Assembly (NCBI RefSeq): GCF_030441895.1
Contig: NZ_JARJAS010000016.1
Reading direction: 5' to 3' (one strand)
DNA: 64,000 bases
Origin: Enterococcus_D entomosocium
GTDB taxonomy: Bacteria; Bacillota; Bacilli; Lactobacillales; Enterococcaceae
Shown here: positions 51,427-60,337 of the stretch, piece after piece
How positions within the stretch are numbered: the first letter of the stretch is position 1
Layout: each line of letters begins with the position of its first letter
The notes under the pieces: generated by a model
What the model saw: the letters and a program-made list of their open reading frames with translations, nothing else
What the model was told of the DNA's origin: nothing
Database searches by the model: none
Made by a program: the position numbers and the translations under genes

Positions 51427-53790
51427 ATGAATACTAAGATCCTTGATGTTTTAGGATTTGAACAAGTAAAGAGTCAAATCGGTCAGTATATCGTAACAGC
51501 CCAAGGAAAAGAAGCCTTAGCAAAGCTTGTGCCATCAAGTGATGCGCAAGTCATTTCCTCTTGGCTAGCAGAAACAGAAGACGCGATCAAGATCCAGCGT
51601 TTAAGAGGCGGAATCCCTGTACCAAAAATTGAGAATATTCGTCCCCAAATGAAACGGATCGAAATCGGCGCAGATTTAAACGGCGTTGAATTGGCACAAG
51701 TTGCCCGCGTCTTATCAACTACGCAGGAATTGAAACGCTTTTTTGCTGATTTGTCTGAAAGTGAGATTGAATTTTCCCGCTTGTATCACTGGGAAGAACA
51801 GTTGGTTTCTTTACCAACCTTGAATCGTCGCTTGAAAGAAGCTATCGATGAGGATGGCCGAGTCACAGACGATGCCTCTCCAGCACTTCGGGGAATTCGT
51901 CAATCGATCCGACGAGCAGAACGGACGATCCGTGAGACATTGGATGGCATCGTCCGAGGTGGCAATGCAAAGTATCTAAGTGATACGATCGTAACCATGC
52001 GAAATGAGCGTTATGTGATTCCAGTCAAACAAGAATACCGAGGTGTTTTCGGCGGCGTGGTTCACGACCAAAGTTCATCTGGTCAAACCTTGTTTATCGA
52101 ACCGAAACAAGTAGTGGAACAAAATAACCGCTTGCGTCAGCATCAAATTGCGGAACGGGACGAAATCACTCGTATTTTGGCGGAATTATCAGCAGAGTTA
52201 GCTCCGTACCAAAGAGAGATCCTCCATAATGCATATGTGATCGGAATCATGGATTTCATGAATGCCAAGGCTCGTTTGGGGAAAGAGATGAATGCAATCG
52301 TACCAGCGATCAATCAAGATAACCATGTCTTTTTTAAACAAGCACGTCATCCATTGATCGATCAAGAAAAAGTCGTTCCTAACGATATTACGATTGGAAA
52401 AGACTATCAAGCTGTTGTCATTACTGGGCCGAATACCGGCGGGAAAACCATCACCTTAAAAACATTAGGGCTATTGCAGATCATGGGCCAAGCCGGCTTA
52501 CCAATCTTGGCAGAAGAAGAAAGCCAAATGGGGATCTTCAATGAAATTTTTGCGGACATTGGTGATGAACAATCCATTGAGCAAAGTCTATCGACCTTTT
52601 CTTCACATATGACAACGATCGTTGATGTGTTGAAAAAAGTCGACGAAACAAGTCTGGTGCTTTTTGATGAACTAGGTGCTGGGACCGATCCCCAAGAAGG
52701 GGCAGCACTAGCAATTGCGATTTTGGACGAACTTGGGGCTAAGTCGGCTTATGTCATGGCGACGACCCATTATCCAGAATTGAAAGTTTATGGCTATAAC
52801 CGATCCAATACGATCAACGCCTCTATGGAGTTTGATGTCGATACCTTAAGTCCGACCTATCGCTTGTTGATCGGGGTTCCGGGACGAAGCAATGCGTTTG
52901 AGATTTCGAAAAGACTTGGCTTGCCAGAGACGATCATTGATCAAGCCAAAGAGATCATGGACGGAGAAAGCCAAGACCTGAATGAAATGATCGCTGATTT
53001 AGAAAATCGAAGAAAAATGACGGAAACCGAGTATCTGGAAGTTCGTCATCATGTAAAAGAAGCAGCCCGCTTGCACCAAGAATTGGAAGCAGCTTACAGT
53101 TATTTCTTTGAAGAACGCGAAAAAGAATTGGCAAAAGCCCGTCAAAAAGCCAATCAAATCGTAGAAGAAGCCAAAGAGGAATCTGAAAAAATCATTGCCG
53201 ATATTCGTAAAATGCAGTTAGCCGGCGGTCAAACGAAGGTCAAAGAACACGAACTGATCGACGCGCGCACCAAGCTATCAGGACTGCAGCAAGAAGAACA
53301 TCTGCAAAAAAACAAGGTTCTGCAAAAAGCCAAAGCAGCCAAGACGCTGAAAGAAGGAGACGAGGTACTCGTAACTTCTTATGGGCAGCGTGGGGTACTG
53401 TTGAAAAAAGCCGGTAAAAATCAGTGGCAAGTCCAAATCGGCATTCTGAAAATGAATTTGCCAGAAACAGATCTCCAACCAGCAGCGCCAGTGAAGGAGC
53501 CTACACAGCGTATCGTTAATACGATTCGTTCTGCTGACAGCAGTCCAGTGGTCAATCAGTTGGATTTACGCGGCAAGCGGTACGAAGAAGCCCTCAATGA
53601 AGTGGATCAGTATTTGGATGCAGCAATTTTGGCAGGCTATCCGCAGGTGACGATCGTTCACGGTAAAGGAACTGGCGCATTGCGTCAAGGGATCACTGAC
53701 TACCTAAAAAATCATCGCTCGGTGAAAAGTTTTGAATTTGCGCCAGCAAACCAAGGGGGCAATGGAGCGACCATTGTGAAGTTTAACTAA
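51427..53790 (+). CDS. mutS2: Endonuclease MutS2
   Basis: 787 residues, usual length. The ATPase core has Walker A GPNTGGKTITLKT near residue 335, and FDELGAGTDPQEGAAL (Walker B). A coiled-coil region follows, then the C-terminal Smr nuclease domain (VNQLDLRGKRYEEALNEV ... VIHGKGTGALRQG). It limits homologous recombination and, in Bacillus, acts on collided ribosomes. A separate terminator upstream indicates its own promoter. Confidence 0.97.
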   Translation: MNTKILDVLGFEQVKSQIGQYIVTAQGKEALAKLVPSSDAQVISSWLAETEDAIKIQRLRGGIPVPKIENIRPQMKRIEIGADLNGVELAQVARVLSTTQELKRFFADLSESEIEFSRLYHWEEQLVSLPTLNRRLKEAIDEDGRVTDDASPALRGIRQSIRRAERTIRETLDGIVRGGNAKYLSDTIVTMRNERYVIPVKQEYRGVFGGVVHDQSSSGQTLFIEPKQVVEQNNRLRQHQIAERDEITRILAELSAELAPYQREILHNAYVIGIMDFMNAKARLGKEMNAIVPAINQDNHVFFKQARHPLIDQEKVVPNDITIGKDYQAVVITGPNTGGKTITLKTLGLLQIMGQAGLPILAEEESQMGIFNEIFADIGDEQSIEQSLSTFSSHMTTIVDVLKKVDETSLVLFDELGAGTDPQEGAALAIAILDELGAKSAYVMATTHYPELKVYGYNRSNTINASMEFDVDTLSPTYRLLIGVPGRSNAFEISKRLGLPETIIDQAKEIMDGESQDLNEMIADLENRRKMTETEYLEVRHHVKEAARLHQELEAAYSYFFEEREKELAKARQKANQIVEEAKEESEKIIADIRKMQLAGGQTKVKEHELIDARTKLSGLQQEEHLQKNKVLQKAKAAKTLKEGDEVLVTSYGQRGVLLKKAGKNQWQVQIGILKMNLPETDLQPAAPVKEPTQRIVNTIRSADSSPVVNQLDLRGKRYEEALNEVDQYLDAAILAGYPQVTIVHGKGTGALRQGITDYLKNHRSVKSFEFAPANQGGNGATIVKFN

Positions 53791-53886
53791 ACGTTAAGAA
53801 CCCTTACCTTTTGTAAGCAGACGATTTTAAAAAACTTACGATACGTGGTATACTTTTTTTAGTTTTAAAAATGGAGGGGAAGTACG

Positions 53887-54201
53887 ATGGCAAAAGAAAT
53901 TACCGATAAAACTTTTTCAGAAGAAACCGATAAAGGCTTAGTCCTTATTGATTTTTGGGCAACTTGGTGTGGCCCTTGTCGTATGCAAGCACCGATCTTG
54001 GAACAATTAGCGAATGAATATGAGGAAGACGAATTGAAGATCGTGAAAATGGATGTGGATGAAAATCCTGAAACACCTGCTTCATTCGGGATCATGTCTA
54101 TTCCTACTTTGTTGTTGAAAAAAGACGGACAAGTCGTTGATAAAGCAATTGGGGTGCATACAAAAGATCAATTGAAAGCTTTAGTTGCGGAACATATGTA
54201 A
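53887..54201 (+). CDS. trxA: Thioredoxin
   Basis: 104 residues. Active site WCGPC at about 28-32 in VLIDFWATWCGPCRM, cis-Pro in FGIMSIPTLLL. It is the cell's main thiol reductant carrier, recycled by TrxB. GGAGGGGA precedes the ATG; TATACT upstream is the likely -10. Confidence 0.97.
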   Translation: MAKEITDKTFSEETDKGLVLIDFWATWCGPCRMQAPILEQLANEYEEDELKIVKMDVDENPETPASFGIMSIPTLLLKKDGQVVDKAIGVHTKDQLKALVAEHM

Positions 54202-54218
54202 TAGAAGAAGTGTTTTTG

Positions 54219-54250
54219 AAGCAATAGCCGAAAGAGGCTATTGCTTTTTT
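54219..54250 (+). terminator. Terminator of trxA
   Basis: GCAATAGCC/GGCTATTGC stem, loop GAAAGA, then six T. Confidence 0.9.
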
Positions 54251-54415
54251 GTTTTTGGGACAAAGTCTTTGAAAAATGCCTTTGACATTTCTAGCTTTTA
54301 CTCTTTGTTGTATGCACTTTTATTGGTGTTCACTCAATTACTAATGAGAAAAGTGAGAATGAAAATTAAGAAAGCAGGCATTCTCCAGCAATGTTAGCAG
54401 ATCAGAAAAAAAAGA

Positions 54416-54460
54416 TTGACGCTGGCTATATCATTAGATAATATATCATTAAGTGATATA
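54416..54460 (+). promoter_or_regulatory. PadR operon promoter with tandem operators
   Basis: TTGACG (54416-54421), 17-base spacer, TAATAT (54439-54444). The near repeats TATATCATTAGATAATATA (54427-54445) and TATATCATTAAGTGATATA (54442-54460) cover it; the second is a perfect 7-bp dyad with a 5-base spacer. Confidence 0.7.
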
Positions 54461-54482
54461 GTTAGTGGGATGGAGGAATCAA

Positions 54483-54809
54483 ATGGATGAGGCATTGACA
54501 GATTCAACCTATTTGATTTTATTAGCGCTTTTAAAGCCAAAACATGGGTATGTCATTATGAAACAAATCCATGAGCTAAGCCAAGGAACATTTGAGATTG
54601 GCCCCGCGACGATGTATACGATTTTGAAAAAGCTGACGAAAAAGGGGTGGATCGATTTAGAAGAAAGCGTCGATCGAAAAAAAATCTATCAGATTACACC
54701 AGAAGGAAGACAGGTTCTGGAGAAAGATATTCAGCGACGCAAACTATTTTATCAAATCGGAGAACAGGTCTTCGAAGCGTTAGGAGGGGAACAAGATGGG
54801 CATCAATAA
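54483..54809 (+). CDS. PadR family transcriptional regulator
   Basis: 108 residues. The winged helix reads STYLILLALLKPKHGYVIMK then IGPATMYTILKKLTKKGWI, followed by a dimerisation helix. ATG 54483 has GGAGG six bases upstream. It overlaps the DUF2812 gene by 14 bases. PadR repressors of this type typically respond to a drug or stress and control adjacent exporters, as here. Confidence 0.92.
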   Translation: MDEALTDSTYLILLALLKPKHGYVIMKQIHELSQGTFEIGPATMYTILKKLTKKGWIDLEESVDRKKIYQITPEGRQVLEKDIQRRKLFYQIGEQVFEALGGEQDGHQ

Positions 54810-55476
54810 GAAATATCTTCTTTCTCTTGGAGTCTCCTATTATCCGGAAAAGGAAATGGTTCGTTTACAAAAACAAGCGTCAATGGGCTGGCATTTTGTG
54901 AAGATGAATCGGTTAGGGTTTTTGAAGTTTATCAAAGGAAAATCGGAAACGACCAAATATGCAGTGGACTTTTTCGAAGGAGATCCTTCTGAGATCGTTG
55001 ATTACCTAGCGATGTATCAAGCTGGGGGCTGGACCTATATCAGCAATTATAAAGATCGGTATTTTTATTTTAAAGCATCTCCGGATACACCAGCGATTTT
55101 CAGCGATCAAGAAAGCTATCAAGAACGAATCGATAATGAGACGCGCTATTTGATGAAAAAATCGATTCTGTTTTCAGTGGTCAGTTTAGCAATTTTAGCA
55201 GTGATTTATTTTTCCATTCGTTATTTCAATATTCGTACAAATCCCTTTTGGTCCTTTGGGCTAGGATTGATTACTGGGCTAGTATTTATTCCGATAGGGG
55301 TAGGATTGACCACGATTTTGATGAAATTTTTATACAAAAATCGAGCAAGTTATTACAATGAACCAGAGAAACTGGCGAAACGTCAACGGGTGATCCGCGA
55401 CTCTATCATCTTGATGGTTGCAGGAGCAATCGTTGGTGCCATTATCGGTTTTTTCTTTAGTGACATATTTTATTAG
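54796..55476 (+). CDS. DUF2812 family membrane protein
   Basis: 226 residues. The N-terminal part (SYYPEKEMVRLQKQASMGWH ... YAVDFFEGDPSEIVDYL) is the soluble DUF2812 domain; three hydrophobic helices follow. The pairing with PadR is a recurrent arrangement. Biochemical function unknown; an accessory or anti-repressor role toward PadR is speculation. Confidence 0.85.
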   Translation: MGINKKYLLSLGVSYYPEKEMVRLQKQASMGWHFVKMNRLGFLKFIKGKSETTKYAVDFFEGDPSEIVDYLAMYQAGGWTYISNYKDRYFYFKASPDTPAIFSDQESYQERIDNETRYLMKKSILFSVVSLAILAVIYFSIRYFNIRTNPFWSFGLGLITGLVFIPIGVGLTTILMKFLYKNRASYYNEPEKLAKRQRVIRDSIILMVAGAIVGAIIGFFFSDIFY

Positions 55477-55493
55477 ACAGGGAAGGTGAGCAT

Positions 55494-56393
55494 GTGTTAG
55501 AAGCAAAACAGCTAGTAAAAACATTTGGGGATTATACAGCAGTCGATCAATTGTCTTTTACCATCAATGATGGTCAGATTATGGGATTAATTGGTCAAAA
55601 CGGAGCAGGAAAAACGACGACATTCCGATTGATCTTGGATTTTTTGAAAGCCGATCAAGGAGAAGTATTATGGGATGGTCACAAAATTAGTGAAAAAGAA
55701 TACAATCTTATTGGCTATCTGCCAGAAGAACGCGGCTTGTATCCAAAAGTCACGATTGAAGATCAATTGATCTACTTCGCGCGTTTACGTGGCAAAAAGA
55801 AAGAAGACATCGTACCCAAAATCGACTATTGGATGGACAAGTTTAAAGTCAAAGGCAAGAAAACTGATAAAGTCAAATCTTTATCAAAAGGAAATCAGCA
55901 AAAAGTTCAGCTAATTTCAACGTTGATCCATGAACCAAAATTAGTGATTCTAGATGAACCGTTTAGTGGCTTAGACCCAGTCAACGCGGAACTGTTGAAA
56001 AACGGGATCATTGAACTGAAAAAAAATGGCTCTTGTGTCATCTTCTCCAGTCATAATATGGATAACGTAGAAAAAATCTGTGACCACTTGATTATGCTAA
56101 GGGATGGTCAAACTGTCTTAAACGGAAAGGTCCATGAAATTCGTGAATCCTTTGGACGAACGAAAGTTTATTTGGAGTCTAATTTGACGAAAGAACAGCT
56201 TTTGGCAGTGGCAGGTGTTGAGGAAGTCATTGCCAGAGAAGACGGCAGCTATGATATTACGATCGCTGATCCTGCAGTAGGAAAAACCTTATTTGATTTA
56301 GCGACGGCGGATGGTTATATCCCTATGTTCAATCAACAACCGCCAACGTTAGAAGAAATCTTTAAGCGGAAGGCAGGAAAAACAAATGAATAA
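55494..56393 (+). CDS. ABC transporter ATP-binding protein (YhaQ/NatA-like)
   Basis: 299 residues. Walker A GQNGAGKTTT, signature LSKGNQQKVQ and Walker B VILDEPFSGLD are present, with a C-terminal DUF4162-like extension. The start is GTG 55494, after GGAAGGTG. It overlaps the permease gene by eight bases. It energises export by the next protein. Confidence 0.92.
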   Translation: MLEAKQLVKTFGDYTAVDQLSFTINDGQIMGLIGQNGAGKTTTFRLILDFLKADQGEVLWDGHKISEKEYNLIGYLPEERGLYPKVTIEDQLIYFARLRGKKKEDIVPKIDYWMDKFKVKGKKTDKVKSLSKGNQQKVQLISTLIHEPKLVILDEPFSGLDPVNAELLKNGIIELKKNGSCVIFSSHNMDNVEKICDHLIMLRDGQTVLNGKVHEIRESFGRTKVYLESNLTKEQLLAVAGVEEVIAREDGSYDITIADPAVGKTLFDLATADGYIPMFNQQPPTLEEIFKRKAGKTNE

Positions 56394-57639
56394 GTTTTGG
56401 GTAATCGCATTAGATGTTTATAAGAAAAATATCAAATCAATTTCGTTTTTGATTATGATATTGGTTCCATTCATTGCAATGGGCGGATTTTATCTGATTA
56501 GTTACTTTGCCGATGGTATGAGCAGTGTGGATAAAATTGTCGTTTATGCGAATGAACCAGCCATTGCGCAGACCTTTGTGGAGCAAAGTAGCGATGATTA
56601 TGAATTTGAAGTTGTGGAAAGCGAAGAACAAGGACAACAACAGTTGGCTGACAAAGATGCTGATGCCTTGTTAGTTATTACTGCTTCAGGGGATACGCTG
56701 CAAGGGGAATTATTAAGCGAGTCCTCAATGGGGCAAGCTTTAGAGCTGACGATCCAACAATTATTGACGGGCTTGCAGTCATCCTTTCGAGCTAGCGAGC
56801 TTGGTTTGACTGCTGAGCAAGTGGCAGTTCTTAGTGAAGTTGCACCGCTTGACCGGCAAAAAGTTTCCTTCAGTGAAGGTGGCGAAATGACCTATGGAGA
56901 AGATAATACCGCGATGCAAGCAGCAGTTAGTACCATCGCAACAATCGTTCTCTTTTTCTTTATCATCACTTACGCACAAATCATTGCGCAAGAAATTGCT
57001 TCTGAAAAAGGAACGCGCATTATGGAAGTCATTTTGTCTAGTACGCGTGCACAAACCCATTACTACGCCAAATTAACTGGGGTGATCATGGTTGCAGCGA
57101 CCCAGCTAGTTGCGTATGTTGCGATTTTTGGCGGGAGTTATTTCTGGATCAAGGACAACTCCATGGTAAAAGACTTATTGGCAAGTTTTTCATCAGATGG
57201 CATTTTTGGTCCTTTCCTCGTGTTTGCGATCGTTTTCGTCTTCTTAGGAATCTTGATCTATTCTGTCTTGTCAGCCCTTTGCGGGTCGTTAGTGAACAAA
57301 GCAGAAGATACGGCGAAAGCCATTATTCCAGTGACGTATCTTTCGTTGGGCGGGTATATGCTAGGAATCGTACTAGGCGGTATGGATCCGCATAACGTTG
57401 TTTTACGAGTAACTTCTTATATCCCATTCTTGTCCTCGTATATTATGCCAGTACGGCTTGCTAATGATACAGTGGGGATTGGCGGAGCGTTGATTTCAGT
57501 AGGGATCCTTGCTGTTACCACGATCGTCCTGATGCTGGTTTCTGCAAAAATGTACAAATCAAATGTCTTGATCTATAACGACAATGGCATCTTGGCAACG
57601 TTGAAACAATCACTGGTGTTAATGAAAAATGAGAAATAA
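56386..57639 (+). CDS. ABC-2 type exporter permease (YhaP/NatB-like)
   Basis: 417 residues. One N-terminal helix, a large external domain of about 130 residues, and five to six C-terminal helices with QIIAQEIASEKGTRIMEVIL typical of ABC-2 (PF12698) permeases. It forms an export pair with the preceding ATPase. Family members export sodium or drugs; the substrate is not known. Confidence 0.92.
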   Translation: MNKFWVIALDVYKKNIKSISFLIMILVPFIAMGGFYLISYFADGMSSVDKIVVYANEPAIAQTFVEQSSDDYEFEVVESEEQGQQQLADKDADALLVITASGDTLQGELLSESSMGQALELTIQQLLTGLQSSFRASELGLTAEQVAVLSEVAPLDRQKVSFSEGGEMTYGEDNTAMQAAVSTIATIVLFFFIITYAQIIAQEIASEKGTRIMEVILSSTRAQTHYYAKLTGVIMVAATQLVAYVAIFGGSYFWIKDNSMVKDLLASFSSDGIFGPFLVFAIVFVFLGILIYSVLSALCGSLVNKAEDTAKAIIPVTYLSLGGYMLGIVLGGMDPHNVVLRVTSYIPFLSSYIMPVRLANDTVGIGGALISVGILAVTTIVLMLVSAKMYKSNVLIYNDNGILATLKQSLVLMKNEK

Positions 57640-57641
57640 AA

Positions 57642-57677
57642 AAAACGCCCGATCCTTTTTGTGATCGGGCGTTTTTT
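57642..57677. terminator. Terminator of the PadR-ABC operon
   Basis: AAAACGCCCGATC/GATCGGGCGTTTT stem with T runs; it could also serve the convergent C26 gene. Confidence 0.88.
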
Positions 57678-57711
57678 ATTGGCTAGAATCTAGAAAACAA
57701 GGTGCAGGCCT

Positions 57712-58425
57712 TTAGAATTCCTGCACAAAAAAGTCGAAGATCGATTGCTCAGAAGGCAGCTTGTGAGCGGCTAGCTCAGGATGCCACTGAATGCCTAAGA
57801 TCGGTGCGCCATAGGCGGTGGATTCTATGGCTTCAACAACACCATCAGGAGCGGTGGCGGTCACATTGAAATCATCTGCAACTGTTTTGACTGCTTGGTG
57901 ATGAAAAGAATTGACTTGATAGGTTGTGCCTAAAAGAGCAGCCAAACGACTGTCTGCCTTGATTTCCACCCGATGTGTAGGGAATTGAAAGAACGTTGGT
58001 AATTGCACGTGTTTGATCGTTGGGTGATCGATCAAAGAGAGATCTTGGTACAAACTCCCACCAAATGCGACATTGAGTAACTGCATGCCGCGGCAGATTC
58101 CAAAGATGGGTTTGTTTTGAGCCACTGCTTCTTTGATCAATGCCAATTCAAAGACATCACGATCAGGATGAATGCCTTGAATCAAAGGATGAGGATCTTC
58201 GCCATAATGATCAGGGGAGACATCATGACCACCGGCTAACAAGAGTTTATCGATTTTGCTGATGTAAGTCGCAGCATCTTCCACGACACCCATTGGTAAT
58301 ATTAGGGGAATGCCTTGGGCTTGTTGGATATGGGTGACAAAATTTTTGGGTGTATAGGACAACCAATGTTCTGCTTCTTCAATCATTGGCCGTTCATTAG
58401 CAGCGATGCCGATAATGGGTTTCAT
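57712..58425 (-). CDS. Class I glutamine amidotransferase-like C26 hydrolase
   Basis: 237 residues. The nucleophile is Cys in FGICRGMQLLNVAFGG, with catalytic His in GIQWHPEL and Glu two residues on. The family includes PuuD gamma-glutamyl-GABA hydrolase. No polyamine catabolic genes are adjacent, so the substrate is unproven. ATG 58425 has GAAAGG nine bases upstream. Confidence 0.87.
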   Translation of the reverse strand: MKPIIGIAANERPMIEEAEHWLSYTPKNFVTHIQQAQGIPLILPMGVVEDAATYISKIDKLLLAGGHDVSPDHYGEDPHPLIQGIHPDRDVFELALIKEAVAQNKPIFGICRGMQLLNVAFGGSLYQDLSLIDHPTIKHVQLPTFFQFPTHRVEIKADSRLAALLGTTYQVNSFHHQAVKTVADDFNVTATAPDGVVEAIESTAYGAPILGIQWHPELAAHKLPSEQSIFDFFVQEF

Positions 58426-58462
58426 TTGATCAAACCTTTCTATAAGTAAATGGAACGAAAAG

Positions 58463-58487
58463 AAAAAAGGACACGAGGTCCTTTTTT
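58463..58487 (-). terminator. Terminator after gloA
   Basis: AAAAAAGGAC/GTCCTTTTTT hairpin with a five-base loop, just past the gloA stop on the minus strand. Confidence 0.75.
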
Positions 58488-58501
58488 CGAGCATCTTCGC
58501 T

Positions 58502-58876
58502 TTATTTTTCGCGAATAACTTCGATTTTATAACCATCAGGATCTTTCACAAAATAGTAAGATGGAGAAGTCCCTGGTAGTCCTTTCAAGTCAGTGACGTC
58601 AAATCCGGCAGCTTGGTGCTTCTCATGAAGCGCTTCTAGATCATCGGTACTGATGGCGATGTGGCCATAGCCGTCGCCTAACTCATAGCCAGGATGGTCA
58701 TAGTTATATGTCAACTCTAGCTCGTAGTCATCTCCAGGCAATGTTAAGTAAACCAAAGTAAATTGATGTTCAGGAAAATCACGACGGCGAGATTCTTCAA
58801 AACCAAAGGCAGTTTGATAAAAATCTAGAGAAGCCGTTAAGTCTTTGACGCGGACACAAGTGTGAGCCATTTTCAT
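58502..58876 (-). CDS. gloA: Lactoylglutathione lyase (glyoxalase I)
   Basis: 124 residues. Metal ligands are in MAHTCVRVKDL (His), ELELTYNYD (Glu), GYGHIAIS (His) and YKIEVIRE (Glu), the full glyoxalase I set. It isomerises the methylglyoxal-thiol adduct. AAAGGATG lies eight bases before ATG 58876; the longer frame upstream is not supported. Confidence 0.93.
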   Translation of the reverse strand: MKMAHTCVRVKDLTASLDFYQTAFGFEESRRRDFPEHQFTLVYLTLPGDDYELELTYNYDHPGYELGDGYGHIAISTDDLEALHEKHQAAGFDVTDLKGLPGTSPSYYFVKDPDGYKIEVIREK

Positions 58877-59023
58877 GGGTAAATCATCCTTTCGATCTTG
58901 ATAGTTGTATGATAACATATTTTCTCATTTTATAACGAATAAAAAACAACAGAGCGTTATTTCCAGCTTGTCCAGACTATTGGCATAGGGTAAAATGGAA
59001 AGAAAGTGTTGGTGGAGGGAATC

Positions 59024-59467
59024 ATGCCAGAAAAGGAAATTGTGTTCGGGGAAAAAGAAGCGGGGAAACCATACAAATCAAGATATGGCGCGTATGTCGT
59101 TCTTCCAAATGAAAAAAATGAAGTGATCTTGGTACAAGCACCCAATGGCGCCTATTTTTTACCAGGCGGTGAAATTGAACCAAATGAGACCAAAGAAGAA
59201 GCGATCCAGCGAGAATTAATAGAAGAACTTGGATTTGAAGGGGAGATCGCTGCCTATTTAGGGGAGGCAGTTGAATACTTCTATTCACGCCATCGCGATA
59301 CATTTTACCATCATCCCGGCTATTTCTATTTAATGACCAAATGGAAAAAAGTCTGTGAACCTACAGAAGAAACCAATCAGTTGTCATGGCATACGCCAGA
59401 AGAAGCGATTCAGCGATTGAAACGCGGCAGCCATAAATGGGCAGTTGAACAATGGTTGGCAAAATAA
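59024..59467 (+). CDS. Nudix hydrolase
   Basis: 147 residues. Nudix box GGEIEPNETKEEAIQ then RELIEELGFEG. ATG 59024 has GTGGAGG upstream; an in-frame TTG at 59006 is rejected. Substrate unknown. It is not closely similar to the Nudix protein at 19924-20340. Confidence 0.88.
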   Translation: MPEKEIVFGEKEAGKPYKSRYGAYVVLPNEKNEVILVQAPNGAYFLPGGEIEPNETKEEAIQRELIEELGFEGEIAAYLGEAVEYFYSRHRDTFYHHPGYFYLMTKWKKVCEPTEETNQLSWHTPEEAIQRLKRGSHKWAVEQWLAK

Positions 59468-59505
59468 AAAAGGCAGGCTTCCGATAAAAAGGAAACCTGC
59501 CTTTT
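59466..59505. terminator. Bidirectional terminator between Nudix and HAD genes
   Basis: AAAAGGCAGG-CTTCC paired with GGAAA-CCTGCCTTTT, between convergent genes. Confidence 0.85.
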
Positions 59506-59509
59506 ACAC

Positions 59510-60328
59510 TTAGTTATTTGCTAAAACATACTTGTTGATTACTTCTGCCACACCGTCTTCTTCGTTTGATGCAGTTAGGACATCTGCGGCATTTTTCACG
59601 TTTTCAGTGGCATTGGCCATCGCCACACCGATACCAGCGTATTCCACCATGGTTAAATCATTTTCGTTATCGCCGATCGCCATGACTTCTTCTTGTTTGA
59701 TGCCTAAGTGCTCCGCCAATTTTTTGACAGCAGCCCCTTTATGGGCTTGTTTATTTAGAACTTCCAAGAAGTAAGGAGCACTTTTGACCACATTGTAATT
59801 GTCCGTCAAACTGCTCGGCAATTGTGGGATGATCTGATCAAGTATTTCGGGATCATCGATCATCATCATTTTGATGATATTCAAGTCAGCAGTCATTTCT
59901 TCTGGTGTCCGATATTTCAATGGCATGTTGACTAAGAAGGCTTCATAAATCGTATAAGGACTGATATCGCGGTTAGCGGTATACATGGTATCTTCGGTTT
60001 CTACATGAAGATGAACCCCTAATTTTCTCGCAGTCATCTCAACAAAGAGATAGTCATCTTGGGACAAGCCGAATTCAGAGATGATCTCTTGGTTTTTGGT
60101 TTTTTGAACCAAAGAGCCATTATAAGTAATAACGAAATCATTGTCCGTAAATAAGTCTAGTTCCTTTAATAAATCTTGGACACCAGTTAAAGGGCGTCCC
60201 GTACACAAAACGATGCGTACACCTTGCTTTTCAGCGTCTTTCAATGCCTTGTAAACGGCTGGGGTGATCTTGCGGTCGTTGTTCAACAGGGTACCATCGA
60301 TATCGATGGCGATCAATTTGATACTCAT
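59510..60328 (-). CDS. Cof-type HAD sugar-phosphatase (YidA-like)
   Basis: 272 residues. HAD motif I is IAIDIDGTLLN (nucleophile Asp), motif II LCTGRP, motif III Lys before MAIGDNENDLTMVEYAG (motif IV). The Cof cap domain lies between. It hydrolyses sugar phosphates or related small molecules; specificity is not predicted. It ends nine bases before the HD gene start. Confidence 0.92.
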   Translation of the reverse strand: MSIKLIAIDIDGTLLNNDRKITPAVYKALKDAEKQGVRIVLCTGRPLTGVQDLLKELDLFTDNDFVITYNGSLVQKTKNQEIISEFGLSQDDYLFVEMTARKLGVHLHVETEDTMYTANRDISPYTIYEAFLVNMPLKYRTPEEMTADLNIIKMMMIDDPEILDQIIPQLPSSLTDNYNVVKSAPYFLEVLNKQAHKGAAVKKLAEHLGIKQEEVMAIGDNENDLTMVEYAGIGVAMANATENVKNAADVLTASNEEDGVAEVINKYVLANN

Positions 60329-60337
60329 AAGTTCCTC

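Noticed and set aside
54185..54397. A 70-codon frame overlapping the end of trxA
   Set aside because: It runs through the trxA terminator and lacks any recognisable domain.
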